Shown one piece after another: positions 1 to 9,860 of a DNA stretch of 26,640 bases; position 1 is the first letter of the stretch, and each line of letters opens with the position of its first letter. Position numbers and translations under genes: made by a program. The notes under the pieces were generated by a model, which was not told the origin of the DNA, searched no databases, and saw nothing but the letters and a program-made list of their open reading frames with translations. The stretch is from Paramacrobiotus metropolitanus. Taxonomy: Eukaryota > Tardigrada > Eutardigrada > Parachela > Macrobiotidae. The stretch is taken from the NCBI RefSeq assembly GCF_019649055.1, contig NW_026570622.1, positions 1 to 26,640 of the forward strand. The letters are read 5' to 3'.

Positions 1-1
1 C

Positions 2-70
2 CAGGCCGTGAACGTCAACGAAAGCGTCTGGTCGGATTACAGCAACAGCCCCGGTGCTGCGGATGTTTAA
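2..70 (+). CDS. 3' end of an upstream protein-coding gene (partial)
   Basis: The frame starting at base 2 is open from the window edge to a TAA at 68-70. It gives 22 residues, beginning QAVNVNESVWSDYS and ending PGAADV. Balanced codon use and a polyadenylation signal about 150 bp downstream suggest the last coding exon of a gene lying mainly to the left. The piece is too short to assign a family. It could also be chance, since only 22 codons are visible. Confidence 0.45.
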   Translation, partial: QAVNVNESVWSDYSNSPGAADV

Positions 71-218
71 ATGGCTTCCAGACTGCGAACAAAATGTAGA
101 CTCTATAATTATGCTTTTAGCCGACAGTGGAAGTTTATGTTCGGCGGTGTCAGTAGTGCGGTGGCAAAGTGCGTAGAGTAGTGATGTGTTGTAACGTTTG
201 ATAATTTTACCGCTCGCA

Positions 219-224
219 AATAAA
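219..224 (+). promoter_or_regulatory. Polyadenylation signal AATAAA
   Basis: A canonical AATAAA hexamer lies about 150 bp after the stop codon at 68-70, a normal 3'UTR distance. It probably ends the upstream partial gene. Confidence 0.45.
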
Positions 225-451
225 CTGCCGAACAGCACTTTTAATTTGGCAAAATATGTGAAGAGTTGAAGCAACTAAACTGTTTCGGCGGCCAACCGGC
301 GGGATTCGGTTTGTGTAACCGCAAAATGCTAAGTTTGCCGTCTCCAGCATTTTGGCATTTTGAAAGAATGTTCTCTTGCAACCGGCGGATTGTCGCCAAG
401 TCCGCAACAGACACTGGAAAAACTTTTCGGATTTTTTTGCACCCGTTTCCG

Positions 452-680
452 CACTTATGCAAAATGAACCCTTCGCGTTTATTTATGTACGTGTTTATGC
501 ATTTATTCAAAGTGAATCTTTCGCGTTTAGTCATGCGCGGATTCATACAAAACGAAACTTTACCGTTTATTTATCCACTATGCATTTGCAAAACTCATCT
601 TTATTGTTTATTTGTGCACCAGTTTATGCGTTTACGCGTTTATGCCTTTATGCAGAAAAAATCTTTAGTGTTTATTAGTG
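452..680 (+). repeat. Degenerate ~40 bp tandem repeat (TTTATGC-rich minisatellite)
   Basis: About five diverged units follow each other at 452-490, 491-538, 539-578, 579-619 and 620-680. Each carries a TTATGCAAAATGAA-like half followed by TTTCGCGTTTATTTATGC or a close variant. The fifth unit has an extra internal TTTATGC block. The stretch is open in one frame (266-775), but the protein would only be an echo of the repeat, so it is not called coding. The inverted complement of the unit recurs near 16620-16740. Confidence 0.7.
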
Positions 681-1831
681 CGTTTAGTTATGCAGTTAGA
701 AAATCAAATTGCGAAACTGGCCAACGAGTACACTTAAATCGAAATAGGCTTCTTTACTATAAACACGCAGCTTGAAACATTTCCTGCAAATATGCGCATC
801 TGCTGTAGCAAACAGCCGCACAGTTTTTGCGATAGCAAGTGAAGTGCTGAAGATGGGATAAGCTCCCTAGCAATATTCACGTAAGACCGATCGAAGAACT
901 TAGCTTGATAAAAAAAAATTTCCCGAAGTTATTATCGGTTCCGGCGGGCGATTGTTCGCGACCAAAATTGCGGAAGTATGCCGACGGTAAAACAAAACAG
1001 CGGTGTACCCAGCCTTCGCTGCCATTACATAACCCCTAACGGCTAACCGCATTCCCTTTAGGAGTAATTCAATTAATTCTGCGAAATGCGATTGGCATTC
1101 GCATCTGGCAAATGGATCCGCAACGGTTGCAGTGACTGCTCGCGGTCAATATACATATTGCAGCAATTTAAATATGCTTGCTTTATGAGCGCGAGCGTTT
1201 ACTAAGCGAAAGCCAGAAGCAAGGTTCAGGTTTTTTTTTCTCTGCTGGAAATATACAGTTAAACGTAACTATGATTTCCAGAAGGGAAAAAGTCTAGGGA
1301 TGACAAACTGGCATCTTAGGCGGTAGGCGATGGCATCAGTAAAGGAATCGATCATAAATACGAAAACAAGTGATCGTAATAGTGGCGAATAACAAGGTAG
1401 TCGTATGAGGCGGAAGGCAGTTACTGGTAACTGCAGTTTGAAAAATCTTTGATTTTCTGTTTGCTCGTTTAAACAAAGTTTCAATAGGACAGTCTGTTAA
1501 AATGATTATAATTTACTGCTGTGTTCATATTATCTATCTTATTTCTTATGACAAAATCGAAGGAGTTTCTTAATTTTTGGAAACCAGTTCTGCAGGAAAT
1601 AGGCAAAAACTGTAATTACGTGTTGCTCGCAGCGGTTCACGTTACATGATCACACATGGTTTCAAATCGAGCGCTCAAGGAAAATACAGCGGCAAATATA
1701 CGTACGAGTATAATCCGATGGCATATTTTGTTCTCGTAGTATTCTGAGTCAGCAAGTCGGCATTACTTTCTGCGCAGTTCAGATAGCGTGCGAACCCATT
1801 TTGTCAGGGTACCCACTGCAAAGCAGCGATA
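681..1831. other. Intergenic, upstream of the astacin gene
   Basis: AT-rich sequence with short homopolymer runs and no supported gene, RNA or repeat. It should hold the promoter and 5'UTR of the astacin gene starting at 1832, but no convincing TATA box or initiator could be picked by eye. Bases 71-451 are likewise non-coding apart from the AATAAA at 219. Confidence 0.4.
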
Positions 1832-3484
1832 ATGTTGCACTTCGGATTGAGATGCGGAATCGCATTACTCGTCCTCCTCTGTGGTTCTTCCACTGCCCGA
1901 ACGCTACCAGAAAGTAATTTAAAAATAACTTTCAGTTCCGTAACTTGCCTCTACCATCACTGATGTTTTTCAAAGACATTTAAGCACTATAGTTTTCTGA
2001 ATAATTTTATTATATTTGCAGACTGGAGACAGTACGTTGATGCCGATACAATGGCAGACAGTAACGATCAATCGCGATACAGCAACGACTACTGGGAGGG
2101 CGACATTGCAGGGATTGATTTCGAAGAGGTATCGGCTCGTTATTTATTTGCTCGTTTATTATCAAGATATCGCTAATGCGTGAGCGGTATTTTTGAAGGT
2201 GAAAGGGAATTACGCCGCCAATGCGGTCGACAACGACGCTTTGCTGTGGCCCAACAATACTGTTCCCTATGAATTCACCACGCAAACTTCGGCGGCATTC
2301 AGTAATCCATTTGACGTTCAAACTATGGTTCAAGAATTCCTTTAGTGTATAACGATTCAAAATAATTCAAATATTTTGCGAACACAGCGCTCATTTTAGG
2401 TTCATCGGAAACGAGAATGATTAAGGAAGCGATGGATATTATCATGCATTTCACCGGCAACTGTGTCAAATTTGTGCCTCGTACTTACCACCTTGATTAC
2501 GTTAAATTTCAAAAAAGCTTTCAGTGAGTCATCAGTAGCTACGCGCAATCAAAAATTCTGAGATACTCACCGTTATTTGCAGTAAATGCAACTCATTCAT
2601 TTCAGATGCTCGTCGAATATCGGTCGGACGGGACAGAAGCAGTTAATACAGCTGACACCGAGTTGCATAGCCCATTACGGCTGCATCCAGCACGAGCTGA
2701 TGCACACGCTGGGTTTCTACCACGAACAGTCACGCCTCGATCGGGATGACCACGTTATCATCAACTGGGATAACATTGCGGCAGGTGCGCAAAATTCTCA
2801 AAGTAGCAACGTTTTGTGCTGTTGCTTGATAAAATCCTTTGGCACGTCAGGAACAACAAATTTAAAAAAAAAACAAACTATTTCCTAAAATTACAGACGT
2901 TTTAGTTTCGGCAACGTGTCGACGATTCTGCAGCTAGATTGTTGAACGATCGGGTTTTTTAGAGGACAAAGTCCAGTTTGAGAAGCGTAAAGGCGTGACA
3001 TTTGACCTTCCCTACGACTACCAGTCGATTATGCACTACGAACTGAAAGCCTTCGCTAAAGACCCGAATTTCCCTACCATAGTACCGTTAGTGAGGGGAA
3101 TGAAAATGGGACAGAACGAGAATCTGAGTCCACTAGACTTGGCCAGGATTTACAAGCGCTTCAGGTGCAACGTGCCCACCGATACAGATTTCAGGTGCAC
3201 GCAAGGGATATGCCCCGCTTCCGATACGATGGCGTCCGCGATGCAAGGTTCGCCGCTTAGAATTCCTCTCAACAGTATTATCTTCGGCAACTGTTACGTT
3301 ATCGTGTTGTGAGTTATTTCCATTAAAAGTGCAAACATGAAAATGATAGTAATTAGCATCAGCATTTAGAGAATTCAGGCAGCGCCAGCAGTGCCAAGTC
3401 ACTCCCAAAATTATCGCAAGAGGTTTGCGTCCCACCGAGCACTGCGAGCTTGGCTTCGGATGTTACTTCTGCTGCCCAGGATGA
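1832..3484 (+). CDS. Secreted astacin-family (M12A) zinc metalloprotease, 7 exons
   Basis: Exons chosen from GT..AG sites with consistent phase are 1832-1913, 2022-2128, 2199-2301, 2400-2523, 2606-2784, 2963-3308 and 3379-3484, giving 348 residues. Introns are 70-178 bp. The start at 1832 begins a signal peptide ([18 protein letters not shown]). The propeptide carries YWEGDI at about 51-56, matching the inhibitory aspartate switch of astacins. The catalytic domain starts near 71 (WPNNTVPY at 80-87). [12 protein letters not shown] at 168-179 is the HExxHxxGxxHE zinc site, and SIMHY at 220-224 is the Met-turn with its zinc-ligand Tyr. A family-typical [15 protein letters not shown] segment and a final domain Cys (RFRC) follow. 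The last exons add about 80 residues ending in a Cys cluster ([13 protein letters not shown]), which is not a known astacin tail. All catalytic residues are present, so the enzyme is probably active outside the cell. Substrate is unknown. Exon 7 is the least certain. Confidence 0.88.
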
Positions 3485-3603
3485 GCCTCAGGGTAGGAAA
3501 AATCGGTTCACTGGAAGATCTTCTGAACCGTTTGGCGTTAGAATCTGTTAATTTAAACTGCCTGCATTGTGGTCAGGAGTACATGTACACACGAACCTTC
3601 CAG

Positions 3604-5176
3604 ATCGCAGTTCCCATCCGGAAGACTATGTCTACCCACTGCCCCGTCGCCCTGTGTTGACCTGGACACCTGAAGAGTGCGGACAGCAACCTTCGTCCGA
3701 GAGCGGGTGCTCAATCTACGACTTTCATGCCAACTGCACCCAGGGGCAAAGCAAAGACACAGTTTTATTTTACAAGCTAACTTGCCAGGAATACACCTAT
3801 GGCTTGGTTAGTACACGTTCAATTTTTTCCGGAATGTTTTTTTAGTTGTATCCACAGAATCCCACCGTATTCCACAGTATCCTCTGCGTATCCTTCATGT
3901 ATCCCTCAAATTTTCTACTTTGCTTTAGTTACTGCATTATTGCACCGTATTATGTGCATCCCAAATGTAAGTGCTATCCGGTTACTCGACGGATACAGTA
4001 AGGATACGTTAAGATAAGTTCGGGATACTGCAGTTACTGATGACCCTTAAACCTGTATTCAACAGGATACATGAAGGATACGTAAACGATACTGTGGCAT
4101 GGGATACGATGGGATACTGGCTACATAACTTAGTATGTATTCGGCACGTATTTGAAATATTGTTAATTTGGACATGCTTTTTAATTAGCGTATCCCATAG
4201 TATCCCCACGGTATCCTTTGGGTATCCTCCATGTATCCCGTTAGTATGTTTTCTTAGTGTTCTTAGGTTTCTTAGGCTTTTTAACGGGGTTCATGTGGGA
4301 TACATAGAGGATACTGCAGAGATACGGGGTGATACGGCAACAATCGAACAGACGTCAAAAAATTGTAAGGATACATGAGGGATTCGTAGAGGATACCGTG
4401 GAATACGGCAGAATACTGTGGGTACAAGCAAAAAAACATGCCTCGAAAACTTTAACGTGTACGAAATCGTTCATATCTCACAGAAATCAGACCCAGACGG
4501 AATTAGAGCTGTCACTGAAGCGTTGGCCCGGCCACCCATCCGCAACATAGCCGCTTTTTGGGAAGACTCCAAGAATTTTACTGGTGAACTGTTGCAACCC
4601 ATTCGTAAACAAATCATTCGGTTCCAGCTAATATCTGCGGAGAGCAGCCGAGCCACCGGCAAGCTTCGTGAAATGATGTTGACCAATATGCTTGATTTTT
4701 GTGTAAACCATTGTCGTTTAAATGTGAATATCGCTATCCAGCGAACGGATTTCACCACTTCTCCGAAGCTTCGCATACTCGCTATCGTTGGGTGTCGAAT
4801 TGCATTGCTGGAAGCCGACAGCTTCTTCTATCTGATGGATCTTCGGGTGATTAAGGTGGAGTTTTGGAGTTCTTCAGATGACGACGATGACGTCGATGAC
4901 GACGATTTTCGTCTTCCAGTGCACGGCAAAAACGGCGAATCGTCAGTTGCCTTGCCAGGTGACACAAGGCCCATTGGTCACATTCACTGCGATCCGGCTC
5001 GTGTATCTGTATGGTATCGTGCGTGGATAGCCAGGAATCCGTATCTGATTCAGAATCGAACAGTAGGCAGTGTGTATAACGTGGGAGGACTGAGGAACGA
5101 CGGTTACACGCACGATGAACTTTTTGCGCCGATTAACTGCAGCAACGCCATTATGAGCACTAAAAAACCGGTCTAA
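3604..5176 (+). CDS. Putative extracellular Cys-rich / leucine-rich-repeat-like protein (5' end unresolved)
   Basis: Two exons are supported. The first ends at 3806 before GTTAGT and is open back through about 3567; acceptors CAG ending at 3576, 3603 or 3610 are possible, and 3604 is my choice. It reads LTWTPEECGQQPSSESGC and continues with several more Cys. The second starts after a pyrimidine-rich CAG at 4483 and runs to TAA at 5174-5176. Both boundaries are phase 0, so the frame joins without a break across the 677 bp intron. The second exon has segments spaced like leucine-rich repeats (LRILAIVGCRIALLEADSFF, then LMDLRVIKVEF), an acidic run of Asp near 4882-4905, and a WYRAWIARNPYLIQ segment. 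No initiator or signal-peptide exon was found. It could be a distal part of the astacin transcript or an independent gene. An AATAAA lies at 5513. Confidence 0.6.
3872..4097. mobile_element. MITE-like inverted-repeat element 1 inside an intron
   Basis: A 33 bp arm at 3872-3904, beginning CCACAGTATCC and ending ATGTATCC, is matched in inverted orientation at 4065-4097 with about 3 mismatches. GTATCC or GGATAC motifs flank both arms. No transposase is present. The element lies wholly in the intron 3807-4483. No clear target-site duplication could be assigned. Confidence 0.6.
4206..4401. mobile_element. MITE-like inverted-repeat element 2 inside the same intron
   Basis: The arm at 4206-4238 (CCACGGTATCC..ATGTATCC) pairs with 4369-4401, with about 6 mismatches in 33. 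It is a relative of element 1, so four copies of one 33 bp motif alternate in orientation within 530 bp. A further internal GGATACATAGAGGATAC block lies near 4298-4314. Confidence 0.55.
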
Positions 5177-5512
5177 GAAAATTTAGGCTAAGAAAAATAC
5201 CGCTCAGACAGCGGAGCTTTGCTATTGATGCGCAATGGCATGATTTTCTTTGTGGAGTTTGGAATGCGCTTAAGCTAACCCTTTTAACGATTTGCAATCT
5301 CTTCCCCCATACAGGCTTTTGGTCCTGCTACTTATTTCACAAAAAAAGCTTAATCATTTTTGTGATAAGGGTTAGGTACCTCGATTTCGTAATTTTCGCG
5401 TCCTCTGGCGTGACAACGACAGCGAAAAGTTGCAAACTGCTGAAGTTTGTGTGTGCAGCAGTGGAAGCGCGCTTCCCCAGTTGCCCGCTGCAAGCTTCAG
5501 ATCACTGCGCTT

Positions 5513-5518
5513 AATAAA
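5513..5518 (+). promoter_or_regulatory. Polyadenylation signal AATAAA
   Basis: AATAAA about 340 bp after the TAA at 5176, in the context TTAATAAAGTTTCTG. It is the best candidate 3' end for the LRR-like gene. The stretch 5177-5773 shows nothing else recognisable. Confidence 0.45.
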
Positions 5519-5773
5519 GTTTCTGTTTATTCATTTCCGTAACTTTTATTTTTTGGACTAGATAAATTTTCTTAAAAAACGAAGATAGAAGAAGTTGATA
5601 AAACCGAAAATATACTGTACCAACAGCCTATCTGGCTGCTGTTCTAGAGCAGTGGGTAGGTTAAAATGTACCTTACCACGATCTGTCGGCTGCTAGGATG
5701 AAAAATGGCACGGCTGGCAACGATGCTGGCCGAAGACGCTCTTACTGATCTGACACAATTACACAGGTGGCTC

Positions 5774-6930
5774 CGATTGGGATGACGCTTGTAGCCGGCA
5801 GAAAGGTGGACGGGTGGATGGTGGATGTTCAATGAAATCGCATCCACCAATCTGCCGACCTTCGGCAGATTGGTGGATGAGCCGTCCACCTTTCTGCCGG
5901 ATCGTATCCACCTTTCTGCCGAAGGTCGGCAAATTGGTGGACGAGCCATCCACCTTTCTGCCGGAGCACATCCACCTTTTTCTAAGGCATCCACCTTTCT
6001 GCCGAACCAATCGATCGGCGTCGATTGATGTGACAAGGAAGCCATTGAGTGCATTCAGGCCCATTGTAAGATCAGTCAGTGCATGCGTACACTGCTCCGG
6101 CAGAAAGGTGGATGCGATCACCCAGATGTTCCTATCACTCTTTCTAAACATGTCATCCTACTCGTTTTGGTTCTCCGGAGAGATTTGTTTTTATTTTCGA
6201 AATTTAGTTTAAACCTAGAGCTAGGCGAGGAGCACCGTACTCCTCGTCAATCAGCTCGCTGTCTCCGCAGATGAAAAAGTGAAGACCACATTTTTTCCTC
6301 TCTCCTCGCCTAGCTGTAGGTTTAAACTAAATTTCGAAAATAAAAACAAATCTCTCCGGAGAACCAAAACGAGTAGGATGACATGTTTAGAAAGTTTTTT
6401 AGACAGCGGCTCTCTATCCAGATACAACGGGGGAATGCGATTTGTGTAATGGGTACAATTCCCGATCAGGATAGCATTGAGGAAGTGTTTCTGTTATGAG
6501 ATTAATGTTTTCTAGTACTAAGTTTGTACTTGTGACATGATACTTATTAAAGGTGCAGGTTATGTTTAGAAAGAGTGATAGGAACATCTGGGTGATCGCA
6601 TCCACCTTTCTGCCGGAGCAGTGTACGCATGCATTGACTGATCTTACAATGGGCCTGAATGCACTCAATGGCTTCCTTGTCACATCAATCGACGCCGATC
6701 GATTGTCTACAGAAAGGTGGATGCCTTAGAAAAGGTGGATGTGCTCCGGCAGAAAGATGGCTCGTCCACTTGCCGACCTTCGGCAGAAAGGTGGATACGA
6801 TCCGGCAGAAGAGGTGGCTCATCCACCAATCTGCCGAAGGTCGGCAGATTGGTGGATGCGATTTCATTGAACATCCACCATCCACCCGTCCACCTTTCTG
6901 CCGGCTACAGACGCTGGTTCATCCCAATCG
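5774..6930. mobile_element. Large foldback (long inverted repeat) element with internal CCACCTTTCTGCCG subrepeats
   Basis: The left arm 5774-6232 (459 bp) is the reverse complement of 6302-6930 over nearly its whole length once a 179 bp insertion in the right arm is removed; the loop is only about 69 bp. The outer 370 bp of each arm are packed with CCACCTTTCTGCCG and its complement, which are themselves nested hairpins (for example CCACCAATCTGCCG opposite CGGCAGATTGGTGG near 5846-5875). The inner 90 bp of each arm are non-repetitive. Small indels separate the arms. No protein is encoded: the open frames here follow the repeats. It resembles foldback-type DNA transposons, which have subrepeated long terminal arms, but no transposase or target duplication was found. 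Confidence 0.8.
6395..6573. mobile_element. 167 bp insertion in the right foldback arm, flanked by 12 bp direct repeats
   Basis: The left foldback arm has no counterpart to this segment. ATGTTTAGAAAG occurs at 6383-6394 and again at 6562-6573, so one copy plus 167 bp (6395-6561) is extra. That is the footprint of an insertion with a 12 bp target duplication, or of a deletion between direct repeats in the left arm. The insert has no ORF or terminal inverted repeat that I can see. Confidence 0.6.
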
Positions 6931-7870
6931 TTCGAACGCAACAAGGTAACTCAAGGCATATTTAATGACAAGGGCGTTCAAGAAACGGAGCAAGAGATTA
7001 GAACAATGTTAGACGATGCAGTTATACGGTGCAATTAGAGCACCGTTAATTAGACGGTGCAAGCTGTAGCAAGCTAAGTATATATATAACACCCTTTATT
7101 GAGTTCCATTTGCTGTTATGCGGCAAAAAACCCCTAATACAAATTAGGGAAAAGGCATAACCTATTCTTTTGAAAAGTTTTGTAAACAAAACTTGTGCAA
7201 CGAAACTGCAATAAGGTAAAAGACCGCTTGCTCTCCTCTACTTTACACATGAATCTTTTTTTTGGTATTTTCCTAGAAAAAAAAAATTAAAGCAGAGATT
7301 ATAGTGGTTAAGAGTAAGGAAAGGACGATCACAATATAAATTATGCAGGATGTATGGCAAGCTACAATGCAACACACCAACCGCATAAAAAAACGAACAT
7401 AATTACTAAACATGTATACTCATGCACTCGCTTGGCGAAGGGCAGGCACGTCGCTTTCGGTGGATTGCGATTGCTGACCGCAAAAACTGTGCGCACTTGA
7501 TGGGAGAAGGAAAAGTGAAGTATGAGCTTGAAACGAGTCAGCGTGAAGACGAGAGAGATACGGCGCAGAGAGAGCTAGCCGGCGAAATTGAGATCATAGT
7601 GAGTGTTAAACTCGCATCAGACTCGACAGTCAGTGGATATAGCTTAGCTTTCGCAACCCCTATAGTGCAGCTATGAGAGAATTGATATTGGGAAGCAGAA
7701 ACCAAAACGTGGAAATTTGTTGGAAAGTTATAAAAACGTTGAAATTTTTCAGATTTACCCATCAGACTTTCATTCAATATTAAAAATATGCCTTCAGTAA
7801 AGTTTTGGAAAAAACCGAAATTTTCAAAAGTTATGACTTTTTAATAATTATATTACGTAATAAGCGCCAG
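6931..7870. other. Non-coding AT-rich spacer
   Basis: No supported gene. It contains a perfect hairpin at 7027-7045 (CGGTGC, 7 nt loop, GCACCG) with a third CGGTGC copy near 7054, a TATATATATA stretch near 7078, and poly-A tracts. The open frame 7422-7676 has no recognisable domain and ordinary composition, so it is not called. Confidence 0.4.
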
Positions 7871-9211
7871 TTAGACACTGAAAAGTTTAGTTGGGCCAGG
7901 TGGAAGCCACAGTTTATCCGAGCGCCTATTGAAGACAGCATAACTACAACAAAGAGCAATTTTAGCCATTTTCTTACAAATTAAGGAGGAAGTGTTAGAA
8001 TTACAACCAGATATTTGCTTCAACAAGCAGGTCAAACTATGACTGGTACTTTTGGGAATCATTCCCAAAGATCCCACAGCAATATGATGTTGCTTTACAG
8101 TCCAACCTAGTCCTGCAAGATCGTTCTGCAGACTGGCGTATCGCGTACTTTTCCTAGACTCAGCGTTGCGAAAACTTTCTACCGATTCAAAAGGTACTGT
8201 TATTTCAACAATATCGATACGTTTCAGTGACCTATTAATTACAGTAATATCAGGGAAAACGTTAGTTGTGAGAATGTCAGAAGGAATAGTGTCAACATGC
8301 GAAGAATAGGAATCAGGCGCTAGATCACACAGGACTTCGGTGTGCTTGTCGGTGTCCTTGATTGCAGCAGTTAATCCGTCAGCCAGTGCTTTGACGACAC
8401 TGTTGTGCCTCCATGTAAAGCGCGCAGACTGTAATGAGACTGGACAACCATTAAGTATATGACCAAGTGTGCCAGCAGCATTATCGCATAATGGACAATT
8501 AGGAGTTACCAGTTTGCCCCATTTGTGGAGATTGGTAAAAGATGGAGCGACATTTAGTCGAGCTCGGGTGAGAAAAGAACATGTGCTCCGTGGTAGGTCG
8601 AATTTCAGGGAAGACCAGTAACTGTCGGCGTCTTCCTCATTAGCAACACGCAGCCATGCACCTTGTTGTACAAGACTGGCCACGTGTTGTTCTCGCTCCA
8701 GTGTGATGATGGAGTGAACATGGGAAGACACATTGTCTTTGGCAGTGGCACGAGCTTTGTTACAGGCAGCGGTGCTGCCATCGCCTGCCACAATAGCAGC
8801 ACGGGCGCTATCAGCCTCAGCCTGAATAACGGGGGCAAACTGGTGCATGGGGTTAGACGGCGATTGTATCGCCTCCTCGGCGGCACACTGAACTACTGGG
8901 TCAGTACTAGAGATTAGACAATCAACAATAAGACCACCTCTAGCTTGGTAATAGATGGTTTTGATAGATTTGAAATTAGCACCCTGCGGTAGAAACAAGG
9001 AATCAGTGTTAGCGCACTGAGGGAGGCGAAGCCACTTACGCAAAAACTTGTTGCTCAATGTTTGCAACTTATCAACAGCTGCCGGATTCAGATCGTGTAC
9101 AGTTAAAAGGAAACGGATTGACTGAACAATATAGTTATTATAGAGATTCATTTCTGTTGACTTACCGCAAGTCAGACTTACAAAAAGCCAAGTGGCAGTG
9201 AGTAACAACAA
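7871..9211 (-). pseudogene. R2/NeSL-like non-LTR retrotransposon, C-terminal zinc knuckle and endonuclease part
   Basis: A 446-residue minus-strand frame corresponds to the region after the reverse transcriptase of retrotransposons with a restriction-enzyme-like endonuclease. YNNYIVQSIRFLLTVHDL near residues 25-42 is the segment following the RT thumb. CPLCDNAAGTLGHILNGCP near 238-256 is a C-x2-C-x7-H-x4-C zinc motif. FPDITVINRSLKRIDIVEIT near 320-340 fits the PD-(D/E)xK-type endonuclease core. Most of its start region, before about residue 15, has no element homology I can recognise. The frame is unbroken but lacks an RT, so it is a truncated copy that could not move alone. The copy starts just where the fragment at 9861-11767 stops. 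Confidence 0.8.
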
Positions 9212-9860
9212 ATGACGCGTAAAAAACTATCCAATAATGCGATAACATACCAACTGTCACTGCCGCGATAAGTGAATGACCGAACTTACGCTAAGTAAGC
9301 CTGTTGATAAACAACTGCGTACATGTACTTTATGCATCTTCACAACGCACATGGAAAAAAAGAGCGCGAAAATGTTACTGTATATCCAATTATCTTCAGT
9401 ACATCGGGATAGCTAATTAGCCGTCTTGAATGACTATCGAGTTTGCTTTTATATTGCTTAATTAATAATTATTGCGCAAAATTACCACCTAATTAGTAAT
9501 GAATGCCATCTCAAAGTTATTAAATTAATGGTAGCATATGCATCTCTCTGCGATGTAATTATGTTAAATCTGATTTTGTTATTACACAGCGTCGATAACA
9601 TAACATTAACGTGCAATGCAGTGCAGTTGCATTGCACTCACCGTGTACATCGTGTAACGTGTAACACGCACAATGCATGGATAAGTCAACGATGCCAAAC
9701 GGAAAATCTAGTCGAGACTAGATTTTCCGTTTGGCAATGTTGCCTTAAAGTGGGCATGTGTTGACTGTTGCAACAAACCAATGCACAACGCTTGCGTTAT
9801 CTCTGAATGACACATAGGACCGTGACGCACAGGCTGTTGGGCTGCATTATCATAAGGCAG
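9212..9860. other. Spacer between two retrotransposon fragments, with two strong hairpins
   Basis: No gene is supported in these 649 bp. Hairpin 1 has 10 bp arms GTGCAATGCA (9611-9620) and TGCATTGCAC (9628-9637). Hairpin 2 has perfect 20 bp arms at 9694-9713 and 9716-9735 around a 2 nt spacer. The segment could be an element inserted into one retrotransposon or simply DNA between two truncated copies. Confidence 0.5.
9694..9735. repeat. Perfect 20 bp inverted repeat, 2 nt spacer
   Basis: The arm GCCAAACGGAAAATCTAGTC at 9694-9713 is exactly complementary to 9716-9735, leaving only GA between. It could extrude as a cruciform or be the stem of an RNA hairpin. No T-run follows to suggest a pol III terminator. 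Confidence 0.85.

Noticed and set aside
266-775. 169-codon open frame
   Set aside because: It is produced by the 40 bp repeat; the peptide is a periodic Phe/Met/Tyr-rich echo without a family.
6414-6490. tRNA- or SINE-like promoter boxes in the 167 bp insertion
   Set aside because: GGGTACAATTCCCG looks like a T-arm at first, but the loop does not match TTCRANN and no A box lies upstream.
5644-6949. Several open frames over the foldback arms
   Set aside because: The peptides (repeats of RPPFCR, QKGG and similar) are translations of the CCACCTTTCTGCCG subrepeat in various frames on both strands.
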